DNA from: Phytophthora colocasiae
Taxonomy: Eukaryota; Oomycota; Peronosporomycetes; Peronosporales; Peronosporaceae
Assembly (NCBI GenBank): GCA_018806915.1
Contig: JAGKQI010000099.1
Coordinates: 806,001-870,000, forward strand
DNA: 64,000 bases
Direction of reading: 5' to 3'
The notes beneath the pieces were generated by a model that worked only from the letters and a program-made list of their open reading frames with translations, made no database searches and was not told where the DNA came from. Positions 52,177 to 62,859 of the stretch are shown piece by piece. The position numbers were made by a program, and so were the translations under genes. How positions within the stretch are numbered: the stretch's first letter is position 1; every line of letters begins with the position of its first letter.

Positions 52177-52875
52177 TTACACCTCGCAAGACTTGCCTGG
52201 GTACGCCTGGAGCACATCAGGAGCTCCGAACGAGCAATCACCAGGCTGGTAGCTGCGTACGTGGGTTCGGAGCTGAGCAACAGTGCAGCACGAGCAGAAC
52301 CAGGAGCTGAGGCAGTCGGTCATTGCACTTCCCGGGAGTTGGAACCGCGTGCGCGTCTTGGTACGGAGCTGCCAGATAAACAGGAACAACACCATCTGGA
52401 TCGCAAGTGTAATGATCACGAAAGTGCCGTTGAGCACTTTGTCGTGGGAGTGGTGGTGCGCCCAGCGGTAGTTGTAGTACTCGTCACTAGAGTCGTCGTC
52501 TTCGGCTGTGGCGAAGATTAGCGTGAACATCGTGAGCTCCAGTACCATCACGAACAGCAGTAGACCCAACACTACTCGGTACGAAGCAACACCCAGACGT
52601 GTAGATAGTTGCGCTAATGCCACACACGGGCAAAAGGTGACCATGAAGCAGTTGGGCATCATATTGTCGAAGCAGTCGAAGAGTCCTGCAGCCCAAGCGC
52701 CAGTGGGGATTCCATCACCAGCGATAACTTCCACTGCACGAGGCGTATCGAGCTCCAAAGCCATCGACGGAGACGGCAAGTGGTTCACAGCGCTCACGTG
52801 CATTGGTGCGAGTTCTCCAGGTGTTGACACCTGCGTGAACTGCGCACGTGTTGATTTAGGGTCCATGTCCTGCAT
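52177..52875 (-). CDS. PLAC8 family membrane protein 7
   Basis: 232 aa from ATG 52875 (MQDMDPKSTRAQF). The frame goes 25 codons higher without an ATG. A long polar N-terminus is followed by FDCFDNMMPNCFMVTFCPC, hydrophobic segment VVLGLLLFVMVLELTMFTLI, an acidic/His-rich loop (DDDSSDEYYNYRWAHHH), hydrophobic segment FVIITLAIQMVLFLFIW, and CSCCTVAQLRTHVRSYQPG. It is the last and most divergent member of the array. Confidence 0.85.
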   Translation of the reverse strand: MQDMDPKSTRAQFTQVSTPGELAPMHVSAVNHLPSPSMALELDTPRAVEVIAGDGIPTGAWAAGLFDCFDNMMPNCFMVTFCPCVALAQLSTRLGVASYRVVLGLLLFVMVLELTMFTLIFATAEDDDSSDEYYNYRWAHHHSHDKVLNGTFVIITLAIQMVLFLFIWQLRTKTRTRFQLPGSAMTDCLSSWFCSCCTVAQLRTHVRSYQPGDCSFGAPDVLQAYPGKSCEV

Positions 52876-52950
52876 TTTGTGTATTGCTGGAGTATTAAAG
52901 TCTTGCTGGTTGCGAGGAGAATTGGCAAGTGAAGAACGTTTGGACTCCAC

Positions 52951-53304
52951 ACGATTGCAACCACACCCACAAGCAGATCAGCGTCAACTTGATATCCAAC
53001 TTGAGCGTGAGACTTTTGCGAAAATTTTGATTGACTGTGTTTTAGCCAATGAAAACCCGAGGTTTTGACAATGGCTACATCTATAGAAGCCACTGTCCAG
53101 GGTGGTGCCAGTGCGTGCCAGTCCAAATCGTTGCAGTCTTCTGGTAAATCTAGACCGGTGAATCATCACAAGTGATACCATACGACAACGGCAGACTACT
53201 GGTAGTACCATGTAACACAAGCTTGATTCTTCTACCTAGAAACACATATCCTTCCCTAGTGTTTTGTTAGTATCCAAGGCGATTACTACTGTCTCCTGCT
53301 CAGC
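52951..53304. other. Intergenic between PLAC8 array and kinase gene
   Basis: 354 bp without recognisable gene or repeat. It holds the upstream region of PLAC8 gene 7 and the 3' end of the kinase gene. Confidence 0.4.
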
Positions 53305-55017
53305 TCAGCTACCGGTACTACCCGTTGAATTGACGTAGCTTCCAGGAGGAGTGGCCGTGTGCAACAGTACGGAGGAATGGTCGGCCTCGCCCGTAACAGT
53401 CGCAGTTCCAGCGGCACTACCGGTGTCGAACAGTCCATCGTTCAGCGCCATGCGAACCGGCGGCTTCCGCTTGTACGTGTAGCCAATAAACTTGTTGAAT
53501 GTCAATGGTTTACCGTCCGGACCGAAGGCTTGAGGTAGTTCGCCCTCGGCTCCTTGGCCCGCTGCTGCTGCACCATCATGTGCTGTTTCATTACCGCGAC
53601 CGGGAATGCCGATCGGAGCTGCAGGTGCTGCGTGACTCATTGCAGACGTTTGGACAGGTGTTGGTGCCGGCAGCTCGCACGGTTCCGTGAATTCGTCGAA
53701 ATTGGATGTGATCTGTCGAACGAGGTCCTGATACTGGGGACCGCATTGATCCGGGTCGTTCGCCTGCAGCTGGTTCAGGACGTAGTCGAATTGCTGGCCG
53801 CCTCCAGGGGGAATATACGGAGCTCGAATGGAGCGAAGGGTAGACCAATCCACTCCGTTGAACCACGGGTGCTGCTTAATCTCCTCCACAGAGCCCGTTC
53901 CCAACCGGTTTTCTGCGTTGCAAATGAGCCTCCGGACGAAGTCCATGCATTGTGGGCTCAGCCGTGCAATCGCTTCTGGAGGGAACCCGAACGACTGCTT
54001 CCAGTTCACGATCTTTCGGCACGTTTGCACAGGTTCGTCCGCGTAGAACGGAGGGTAGCCCACCAGACATTCGTACAGGATCACACCCATCGACCACCAG
54101 TCACATTCCTTACCGTATCCCTTCTGCGCCAGCACCTCAGGCGCAATGTAGTCCGGTGTGCCAACTGTACTGAAAGCCACTTGCCTGTTCCGCGAGAAAG
54201 GTTTGCTACGTGAGGCGTCCACACTGTTGCCTCCACCTCCTCCTCTTGTTACAGCAGCAGTGGCTGCCGCTGCCGCTTGTTCCGGGTTCATCGCATGCTG
54301 CGAGACAGGTAGTAAGTCCACTCGGGAGTCCATCTTCTTGCAGAGCCCCAAATCTGTGAGCTTCAAATGTCCATGTGCATCCAGCAGCACATTATCAGGT
54401 TTCATGTCACGATGGATATAGCCCAAGTCGTGAACGGACTCGATCGCCAGCACCATCTCCGCGGCGTAGAAGCGCGTAGTAGCTTCATTGAGCGTGTCCT
54501 CCTTCATCAGCAAACCCATGAGGTCTCCACCAGGCAAGTACTCCATGACCATATAGAGTCTGTGGTCATCCTGGAACGAGTAGTGTAGCGTAACTAGCCA
54601 GTTATTGTCTTGATCAGCACTGGCCAAAATGTCTCGTTCCGCCTTGACGTGGCCCACCTGGTTCTTGAGCACCATAGCGCTCTTTTCGAGCGACTTGAGC
54701 GCGAAGATCTCTCCACTGTCTCGCTTACGCACAAGTCTGACTTCTCCAAAGGCTCCGCGTCCAATAACAGCCAGTGGTTGAAAGTCTCCGACTGCAAGAC
54801 GCTTGCGTTGATGACGGAGACTCTGCAGTTCCTTGGAACGGAGCTCTTGGCGATACTGTTCCTTCTTGCGCTCAGTCAGACGCATCGCAGCCATCTGCTG
54901 CTCGAGAGTGTTGCGTCTCTCGCGACTTTCCTCGCGCTCGCGCTTCATGGTGGCATATTTCTGCTCCAGGTAGGCCTTGGTGGCCTTGGCCTTCTCTCGC
55001 GTCGAGTTGGAGATCAT
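53305..55017 (-). CDS. NDR/LATS-type AGC serine/threonine kinase
   Basis: 570 aa from ATG 55017. The N-terminal basic helical region (residues about 5-72) corresponds to the MOB-binding region. Kinase domain from about 79: GRGAFGEV (86-93), catalytic Lys 108, HRDMKPDN (202-209), then TDLGLC, where the usual DFG reads DLG (222-224). The activation segment carries the long insert typical of NDR kinases, here Ala/Gly-rich, before [13 protein letters not shown]. The hydrophobic motif [13 protein letters not shown] (507-519) has the phospho-Thr position at 514. NDR kinases act in Hippo/MEN-like control of cell shape and division. Single exon. Confidence 0.9.
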   Translation of the reverse strand: MISNSTREKAKATKAYLEQKYATMKREREESRERRNTLEQQMAAMRLTERKKEQYRQELRSKELQSLRHQRKRLAVGDFQPLAVIGRGAFGEVRLVRKRDSGEIFALKSLEKSAMVLKNQVGHVKAERDILASADQDNNWLVTLHYSFQDDHRLYMVMEYLPGGDLMGLLMKEDTLNEATTRFYAAEMVLAIESVHDLGYIHRDMKPDNVLLDAHGHLKLTDLGLCKKMDSRVDLLPVSQHAMNPEQAAAAATAAVTRGGGGGNSVDASRSKPFSRNRQVAFSTVGTPDYIAPEVLAQKGYGKECDWWSMGVILYECLVGYPPFYADEPVQTCRKIVNWKQSFGFPPEAIARLSPQCMDFVRRLICNAENRLGTGSVEEIKQHPWFNGVDWSTLRSIRAPYIPPGGGQQFDYVLNQLQANDPDQCGPQYQDLVRQITSNFDEFTEPCELPAPTPVQTSAMSHAAPAAPIGIPGRGNETAHDGAAAAGQGAEGELPQAFGPDGKPLTFNKFIGYTYKRKPPVRMALNDGLFDTGSAAGTATVTGEADHSSVLLHTATPPGSYVNSTGSTGS

Positions 55018-55633
55018 GAGCTTCTGCCGCGTTCAATTCTGACTTTGGCTGTTGTAGGAAGTTCACGCGGATTGGTTGAAAAAAAGGTAACTGTAATACC
55101 TGACAAATGGTAGAATGCTTTAAAAATGATATTCCCTTCCGTAGTATTTTGACTGAGATGTTCAGTGCTCTGAAACGGCGGTCTCCTCAGTGACTGCCAG
55201 TCACTGACTGGAGTCCTCACTCCAGTAAAGCTCACTAGCAGGACAACGTGAACCTGTACTTCGTGTTGTTCACACGCACAACCAGCGCACGTTAAAAAAA
55301 AGAAGTGTAGCCATCTTATTAAAAAGCATATGTCATCCCATAGGTTTGTTAACCACCCCATGTGAAATACGTGTTTTATGTCAAGCAAGTCCATTCACCC
55401 ACAGTTTTAATCACTTTTTATGATCCACCCGCGCGCATCACATGGGCGAAACATAAACGAGGGAAGCCTGACCAATTGCTGCCATTCTCCCTCCGCCCAG
55501 CGCCAAGTCTCATTCGCGTCCTGCACTCGAGCTTCTAGCGCTCTTCGCGGCGCCACGACAGTCCACAGCATCGACAGACGCGTGTCAGCTGCATTCTGCG
55601 TATAATATCTCGTCCTGGAGGCCTCTACTTCTC
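55018..55633. other. Divergent promoter region
   Basis: 616 bp between the kinase gene (minus) and the nuclear coiled-coil gene (plus). CTCATTC at 55509-55515, about 120 bp before the plus-strand ATG, fits the oomycete Inr core loosely. Nothing else recognised. Confidence 0.4.
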
Positions 55634-57982
55634 ATGATTGAAGCGGAATCAGTCGGCAAGGCTCGCGCCAAGCCGCGCAATAAAAAACCCACAGCGTTCG
55701 ACGACGCTGAGGATGTCGATGATTTCGGGAACCGGAAGAAGATTAAGCGCAAGTGAGTGTTGTTGCCTTTAAAGGTGGATTTAGCTGAAATTTTCATGGA
55801 ATGACTCATTTTTATTGATATTTGCTGCAGACGTGGACCCCAAAAGCGACGAGACGCAATTGATGAGGACGAGGACGAGTCCAAAGCGTATAAGGAGGTG
55901 GAGCAGCTTCGGCTTGGACCGGATAGTCTGCACTTGATGCAGCATCTGCACGAAGGTCAACGGTATGACCATGACCCTCGATTGCTTCCGGACATTGAAG
56001 GTGTAACATGTCTATCGAACCATGAAGTTCACATGGATATTAAGAACATTCAGCAGCAATTGGCAAAGTTTGAAGCAAGGTCCGGTATTAAGTTGCCTGG
56101 TGGACGTCCAATGGTTGGAGATAAGGAACATCGTAGACTGTTTTTGGTGGATGAGAATGACAGCGATGAAGACCTGGCACCTTTAGCTTTATCACTCAAG
56201 AATCGTCGTGCAAGACCCAGTGGCATTATTTCTCCCGAGGAGATTGTGGAGACTCTACCTGCTGCGAGACGAGCTGTGCGAATTACGCAACGGGAACTTC
56301 GCGCTATGATGATTGAGCGCGAAGACCTGGAAAGAGCTTACGTAAGGCATCGATACACACTTTTATGGCAAGTGGGTGAGATGAAGCGTATGCAGAAGCA
56401 GCATGATCGTGTGGCACGAGCATTGGGTCGAGAGGTGGTGCAGACTGCGAAGGAATTGGAGTCTAGCCGTCGGCGCACTAGTGCTCTCCAGGACATTATG
56501 ACAGAGCTTGAAACGAGAGGTAGCAACGTCTTGCGTCTTACTCGAGAAAAAAGCAGGCTTGAAGCATTATTGGAATCGAACGACATTGAACTGCCTGAAA
56601 TCGACGAAGTGTGTGTCGGTGACCGTGTGAAGTGCGCTCCATTTGGGACTGGCCGGGTGCTGGAACTGCGCCTGGATACTAGGCAACTTGTGGTGAAACT
56701 GGATTTCGGTGGTGTTGGATATATCCAGGAAGAAAACGTAGAGGTCCTACCGTCGGACACGACATACGCTAAAGCCGAGGAAGAGTTGAAACAACGCTTC
56801 TTTGAAAAGATTGGGAAACTTGCCCAGCCGAATGGCAAGCTGCGGCTGCTCAATGGAACTGTTGAGTACCCACGGGATGACAGTGACGAAGAGGACTCGG
56901 ATGAAGACAGCGAGGGGTCCTCGTCCTCAGAGGACGAATCTGGGGCTACTCCTGGCGATGAGTATGTGGAAGAGTCAAGCCAACGACAGGGGAAAAAACG
57001 TCGCCTCATTATGACGCCTTCGCCAGGGACGAATAGGAAGAAGTCAAAGAGCCGTCGAGTGATTGAGTTCCCGGCATCAACTGTTCCCATTACCCCGTAT
57101 GATGTGGGACTCCTGATCAGCCCTCTAAGTGAGCTCCCGGAGCGTGTAGCTGCTGTTGGCCCCAATGCACTGCAGTGGCTTCCGTCGTATCTGCCTAAAA
57201 ACATGGACGAGTGGGAGCAAGAGCGTTATAACTCGTTGCAAATGAAAGGCGAGATCGAGAGGTTGCGGTTCCAGCTGCAAAAGTCTGAAGGTAAGTCAAC
57301 ACTTGCTTGGTTAATGGTGTAAGGTCCTTGTTGTACTGATATATTGCTGTATCTGTCGTTGCAGCTCAAAAAATCGATGCGCAGCAGCTTGCAAGCGACC
57401 AACTTGAATCCATTAATCAGCTCGTGTCACAGGTACGGCCCAGCATTGCTATCGAATTGTTATCGGCGCTTACGTTGATTTGTTTGAACTGGTGTAGTTG
57501 GACAAGCTGAGAGAAAACGCTGGTCTGCCTCCAAGCAGTGCACTACACGCCGACACCTGCCCAACATGTGGCAACCACAAGTCCTCGAAGAACGCTCATC
57601 ACGGGAGGGGAAGCAACAACCACCACCGAAAAGCAAAACAAGATGATAGTACGTATCCAGCATCGAGTTGTGCATTTAACACGTACGAAATACTGATGAA
57701 TCTTTGTTTTACGCAGGTGATGACGATCTTTCGGAGACCAATAGCAGAAATTCTCGAGCTGGAGACAATGATAGTGTGCATAGCGATTCCAGGAGGACGT
57801 CAAAACGAAAGCACAGTGGGGCCGATACCGCAGTGGATGAAGGTGGAAACGAGTCAAGCGATGCTGCGCCACCAAGAACCAAAGGTGGAAGAGGAGGGCG
57901 AGGTAGAGGTCGAGGAAAACCCATGAAGCGATCTCTGCGACCGCGAAGACAAGCTACTACCGCTTCTCCAAAGCGCAAGTAG
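55634..57982 (+). CDS. Conserved-looking nuclear coiled-coil protein, five exons, function unknown
   Basis: Exons by GT-AG consensus and frame: 55634-55752, 55831-57290, 57365-57432, 57498-57648 and 57717-57982, all phases agreeing. The N-terminus is acidic/basic (FDDAEDVDDF, then KKIKRK). Then comes a long helical region with coiled-coil character (ITQRELRAMMIEREDLERAY onward) and a small beta-rich segment (GDRVKCAPFGTGRVLELRL, then VVKLDFGGVGYIQ) resembling an SH3/KOW-like fold. Acidic and basic linkers, a CPTCGNH motif and an RGG-rich basic tail (GGRGGRGRGRGK) follow. Composition suggests a chromatin or RNA factor. I do not recognise the family. Confidence 0.75.
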
Positions 57983-58173
57983 AGCGTTTTTTGCAGAAAT
58001 GAGGAGCGAGATGTTAACTCGTGCCAACCGGAATGCAAGTAAAGCATTATGTTTGTTTAAAATGTACTACCAACATGCACACAGTAGAAAAGGTAGGGAA
58101 GATGCAATTGTAGGGAACCCGATCGATTGTGAGATGGATAGGGGGCGGTAAAAATCGGCAAAGTCCTCGGTTC

Positions 58174-59022
58174 TTACATGACCACACAGCACGAGTTGGT
58201 CTTCTTCGCCTGTTTGTAGAAAACCTTGGACTGGCTGCTGAGATCTTGTGACTTGGACACGAGGTCATCCAGCTTCTCACCGCGCTCCAGCACATTGTCG
58301 ATGGTCTTGGACAACACAGCGGTGGTCTCATCTAGCTCCTTCTGAATAGCTGAGATCTTGTCAGCCTTGGACGGGTCCTGGTACTCCTGAATAGCCGACG
58401 TGAGCGGGGCGAAATCTTGCGGAGAGCCCGACTGCGTCTTCCAGCTGCCACTATAGGATCCCAAAAATCGATTAACACCTTGACTAACATCAACAAATCA
58501 ATATGTAGCCATATCACTCACCCATTTGCCTTGTCGAATTCGTCCATGAGCTTGTTCAGCAGTGCGAAAGCCACACGTGGCGGGTACTCCTGGTCGCACA
58601 CTACGATACCAGAGAGGCCATCACGACGCACATACACGTGGCAATTGTACTCCTCGTGCTGAATGGATTGCCGTTGACCAGGCTCCGTACGCTTGATGAA
58701 CGTGCGACTGAAGAAGTTGATCATTTCCCGGACGCTGCAGTCATAACAACAGTCAATACAACAACAAAAAACTCAGCTCTTCGCCATTAAAAATTACATA
58801 CCCGGAGCGTTGGAAGTAGCCAAAGGACGAGACCTCAAAGGCTGCCGACAGAATCGTCGGGTCCTGGCCCTGACCATCCTGACGCAGCAACTCTACATAC
58901 CCAATAAAAAAAAGTTAAAAAACTAATTCTTAGATAAAAATCTAAATAATAATAATAAAACTACGCAGCGTGAACTACAAAGAATGGAAGCACGAGATCC
59001 TACCGATAGCAACAATCTTCAT
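58174..59022 (-). CDS. YKT6: YKT6-type R-SNARE (longin, prenylated)
   Basis: Four exons on the minus strand: 59022-59004, 58892-58802, 58734-58522 and 58450-58174, joined in frame to 199 aa, the family length. The longin domain starts [14 protein letters not shown] and contains [18 protein letters not shown]. The SNARE coiled coil includes [20 protein letters not shown] with the zero-layer Arg in VLERG. The C-terminus is TNSCCVVM, a CaaX box with an extra Cys for palmitoylation. YKT6 drives several fusion steps among ER, Golgi and vacuole. The first exon is only 19 nt. It converges with the nuclear coiled-coil gene. Confidence 0.9.
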
Positions 59023-59227
59023 GGCGATCGGACGGAGCTGGAGGACGAGGGAGGGAGCTAAAGTGACGTGGAGACTGCGGGAGCCGGCGGTTTCGACTAT
59101 GCGTTGTTTTTCTCTCTACGTGTTCTGGCCGGGGCAGATTTAAATTTTTTACATGTGATTTGGTGGATGATGATTGGCTTATTACATTTACTTAAAAAGT
59201 TGCCACATTTACTTATTCCGCACCGAG

Positions 59228-59884
59228 ATGAGCGGACGACCGTATGCACGCAACCCACGCGCTCCGTACGCTGATCCGAGAGATCTAGAGGCTATTCTAC
59301 CTCATACCTTCCGTCTTGAAGCTCCTGTTCGTCTACGGGACGCGAAGCATGAAGCTATTCGCAGGTATATGCTGTTGAGTGTTCGTAAATGACGTTTTTT
59401 TAATTTAATATTTTTTTTTAGTGCCATCCGACGCCGTTGTATGCAGAAGAACTGGCGCAAGATGATCAGTATCCGACACAGAAGACTCACGGGAGAAGCT
59501 GCTGCGGAGTTAGACACAGAGGAGAAGAAAAATGAAAAACAGACGCAACAAGAGGCTAAAGCTGCTGAAGAGAAGGAAGACGCCGTTGCTATAGCCAAGA
59601 AACAGGCCCAAGACCTGGAGCAGAAGCTGCAGGAGCTTACAGATCAGAAACACGCCAAGTTTCAGCTGCTCAAGGACATTTTAGTGGAAGAAGCCAAGTC
59701 TAAAATGGCTGGTGGATCTTTCAGTAGTTCGGCTGCCCCCACAGTGGCTAAGAAGCGGCGCGTGGAGTTTAAAGACCCTGATATGACACCTAGTCCAGCT
59801 AAAATGCAGTCGCCAACCCCATCAATGGAGATGACTTCTACTAGTCCAGCTGCTAACCCTCCTGGGAGTCAGGAGAGAGCTTGA
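59228..59884 (+). CDS. Small coiled-coil protein, function unknown
   Basis: Two exons (59228-59364 and 59422-59884) with a 57-bp GT-AG intron give 199 aa. The N-terminus (MSGRPYARNPRAPYADPRDL, then LPHTFRLEAPVRL) looks like a folded or short-motif region. A basic stretch (IRRRCMQKNWRKM) is followed by a long Glu/Lys/Gln coiled coil and a Ser/Pro-rich tail with KKRR, a likely nuclear signal. No family recognised. It lies divergently from YKT6 with about 200 bp between the start codons. Confidence 0.7.
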
Positions 59885-60047
59885 GACTGGGTCGTAGATG
59901 CCGAAAGAGTGAGCTGTATGCGTATATATTTTCTCTGCTTTCTTTATGGTTGTATTTTTGCTGGAGACTGTTCATTTGCAGAGCTCGTGTGTCGTTTCGT
60001 GGGTCGGTAATTAGCGGAGACTGCTCCGAACTTGGATCGTTGTTGCT

Positions 60048-62807
60048 ATGCTGCGACGCCATCGAGTTGGAGATGATTCTGAGGTGGACGCTGACCAAGC
60101 CACGAAGGTAGAAGATGATATCAAGTGTGCAGAACTTTCAGTAGCAGCCCCAACATCACCTAGACCGATGACGCCAAACCCAGATACTGAAACAGTCCAC
60201 CGTGACGAAAAGATCAAGAGAATAGCAAGAGACTCATTGCCGTACGGGAGTCTGGCTGAAGCGGTTAGCTACGTGGTATTTCTCGTTCTGTTCGTTCTGG
60301 TTACGACAGTGGTGGAGGAGGATACACAGGCCTTCTACTTCGCCAATCGACTCAAAACTGCGCTTGTGGATCAATCTTTCACAGTATCGGCCGCAACAAG
60401 TACGTCTTCTACGTCAACATCAACAACAAGCGATAGAGCGGTTCTACCGACCAGTTTTACTTCAATACGTGATCAAGCACAAATGTGGGCGTTCCTTCAA
60501 GGGCCTTTCGCGGATGTTGTCTATGGTGCAATTGATTCTAGTGTCGATTCTACGGCTCCAGGCAGCTCAAGTTCCAACCGTCTGTTGGGAGGTGTTCGGC
60601 TGAGGACACTTCGCGTGAAGGCAGGATCGTGTCCATCTCTCATCCAGATCCCTGAGTACGAGACGATCGTCCAATTTTGCTACGGAAAGTTCTCCAGTAG
60701 TGCGGAGGAGACTGAAGGCTACGGGCTCATTATCAACAGCGCGGACATTGTTGCTTCTGTGAGTTACGCGTCAGCAAGATCTTTCTTTGAAGATCTGGAG
60801 ACAAACGGCGTGGCTAAGGTGTATACACAGCTGCAAACGTGCAACGAGGACTGCGGACGTATTTGTGGCGAAGAATTTGGAGTTGACAAGTTCCGGTATG
60901 TGTCTCAATGCACTGCACAATGTACAGTACAGTGCAAATGCATTTACGAGGAACCAGTGGGCATCCGTTTGTGCACTGATCCCAATCCGAATGGTGCAGG
61001 AGCAGAGATTCCCAAAGCTGTATACGCGTACAATTGGAGCAGTGCCAAGGAGACGAAAGTGATGTCAGTTCATGGATATACCGATGTGTCTTTTCCTGGA
61101 TCTGGCTACGTTGTAGAACTTGGTTTAAACGGAATTATTTCCCGTGAGAAATTGGCAGCACTCAAGACTGACAGATATCTTGACCTCCCCACGCGCGCTT
61201 TGATTGTGGACTTTACTCTTTACAACGCGTACCTCCAGCTGTTCAATATCGTTGAGCTCATTGTCGAGTTTCCGGCTTCTGGTGGTGCGTTTGTGCAGCT
61301 TTCCGATGAGGTTCTCCGTCTCTTCCGGTACTCCTCGCGTAGTACCGGGCGTATCGTGTTGGAAGGTTTCGTGGTGCTCTATATCCTTATCCAGTGGTGG
61401 TGTATGCTGAAGAGAATGTATCGCGAAGGCGCGAAATCATTTCTAACTGCTTCGCCATGGAACACTCTCACAGCGCTGCACCTCGTCGTATTCGCCGCCA
61501 CTATCGGTGTTCGATTGTACTCAATCGACTTGGCGTACGGCACAATCAGTGGGAAGGCGTCCAAAGCGATCACTTCAGTTTCCCTAGAGGAGATTCCGAA
61601 CCTACAAGGACTTGCAACCGTTCTATACGCTGAAAGCGTCGTGGAAAGTATCAATGCGGCGCTAGTGTGGCTCAAACTCCTGCAATACACTACCGTATCG
61701 AAACGGATGAGTCTATTGTTGCGAATGCTTGGTCGAGCTGCGCGTGATCTGGCCTGGTTCTTCGTGTGCTTCTTGGTCTGTATCTGTGCGTTCGCCCAGA
61801 TCGGACTCCTGTTGTTTGGACTGGATGTACGTGGCTTCAGCTCGCTCGGCTCGTCCATTGTGACGCTGTTACAGGCTGTAGCTGGTGAACTAGATTACGC
61901 CGGGATGGCGGACTCGCATCGAGTGGCAGGTCCGCTGTTCTACATCCTGTACTACCTGCTGCTACTACTGATTCTAGTGAATGTGTTCCTGGCGATTCTC
62001 AACGACGCATACATGCAGACAATCACTGAGCAAGAAGAGGAAGACGAAGAGTTGGCAATGGCTCAAACCCACACAATGGGCTGGAATGAAGCGGGAGACG
62101 TAGTGAGCACCAATGCAGATCTCTCACCGAGTGAAGAGCGAGCACTTCAAGCTACTCGACGGGAACTGGAGCAACTACGAAAGTATCCGTTCTCGAAGGG
62201 TTTCTCACCAGCATGGAAGTTGCTTGTAGCTGATCTGAAGCGTGCTATATCGGAGATTCGCAATGGCAACAATGGGGTTAACGTCACAAAGGTGGACCCT
62301 CTCATCATGTTACCTGCAACTGGGAACAAATGGCCTCTTCCAAGTGAAACAGCTTCTCGTAAGCTCACACGCCACGTGAAACGTCAAGTAGCAACTGAAC
62401 TGCTTGAAGCTGAGGGCCGACTACGAGTGAGTCGACGTGTGGAGCTGCAGCAGTCGCAGATTGAAAGCCTACGACATACAGTGGATGGAGATGTTGCAGC
62501 TCGTCTTGAAGCTTTGGCTGAGAGCAACCGACTGAAGACCAAACGGATGCAAGATCTAGAGAAGACGCTGGGATCTATTGAGAAGCTTTGCCAACAGCTC
62601 GTGAACGACACCGCTTGCTTACGAGTGGACAGTGACGAGGAAGATCAAAAGACGAGACCATTCCGACCTTCACGTACGTCATCACCAGCTCCTGGAGGCA
62701 AACGGAAGTCTTTTGGAGGTTCCAGACGTAATTTATCCTCTGCAATTCTAGCAAACCGACAGAAAGAAGCACACAGAGGCGAAGAGGTAGAGGAAATTAA
62801 TCTGTAG
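60048..62807 (+). CDS. Polycystin-type (TRPP/PKD2-like) cation channel
   Basis: 919 aa, one exon, from ATG 60048. First membrane helix about 68-89 (AEAVSYVVFLVLFVLVTTVV). A large extracellular polycystin (TOP) domain runs to about 425. The voltage-sensor-like helices start near 432 (IVLEGFVVLYILIQWW), with an S4-like segment (LVWLKLLQYTTVSKRMSLLL), S5 about 569-592, the pore helix near 596-616 and S6 about 628-653 (LFYILYYLLLLLILVNVFLA). The C-terminus is cytosolic and coiled-coil rich. Residues about 262-313 hold a dense Cys cluster (CNEDCGRICGEEF, then CTAQCTVQCKC), unusual for the family. Likely a Ca-permeable channel of membrane or flagellum. Confidence 0.88.
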   Translation: MLRRHRVGDDSEVDADQATKVEDDIKCAELSVAAPTSPRPMTPNPDTETVHRDEKIKRIARDSLPYGSLAEAVSYVVFLVLFVLVTTVVEEDTQAFYFANRLKTALVDQSFTVSAATSTSSTSTSTTSDRAVLPTSFTSIRDQAQMWAFLQGPFADVVYGAIDSSVDSTAPGSSSSNRLLGGVRLRTLRVKAGSCPSLIQIPEYETIVQFCYGKFSSSAEETEGYGLIINSADIVASVSYASARSFFEDLETNGVAKVYTQLQTCNEDCGRICGEEFGVDKFRYVSQCTAQCTVQCKCIYEEPVGIRLCTDPNPNGAGAEIPKAVYAYNWSSAKETKVMSVHGYTDVSFPGSGYVVELGLNGIISREKLAALKTDRYLDLPTRALIVDFTLYNAYLQLFNIVELIVEFPASGGAFVQLSDEVLRLFRYSSRSTGRIVLEGFVVLYILIQWWCMLKRMYREGAKSFLTASPWNTLTALHLVVFAATIGVRLYSIDLAYGTISGKASKAITSVSLEEIPNLQGLATVLYAESVVESINAALVWLKLLQYTTVSKRMSLLLRMLGRAARDLAWFFVCFLVCICAFAQIGLLLFGLDVRGFSSLGSSIVTLLQAVAGELDYAGMADSHRVAGPLFYILYYLLLLLILVNVFLAILNDAYMQTITEQEEEDEELAMAQTHTMGWNEAGDVVSTNADLSPSEERALQATRRELEQLRKYPFSKGFSPAWKLLVADLKRAISEIRNGNNGVNVTKVDPLIMLPATGNKWPLPSETASRKLTRHVKRQVATELLEAEGRLRVSRRVELQQSQIESLRHTVDGDVAARLEALAESNRLKTKRMQDLEKTLGSIEKLCQQLVNDTACLRVDSDEEDQKTRPFRPSRTSSPAPGGKRKSFGGSRRNLSSAILANRQKEAHRGEEVEEINL

Positions 62808-62859
62808 TACATGTACTACGGTAGAACTACTGCACAACCTGTGACAACTTCCTTGTTTT

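Noticed and set aside
56338..57204. 288-codon minus-strand ORF
   Set aside because: Lies antisense within the large exon of the five-exon gene, is Ser/Arg-biased and has no family features.
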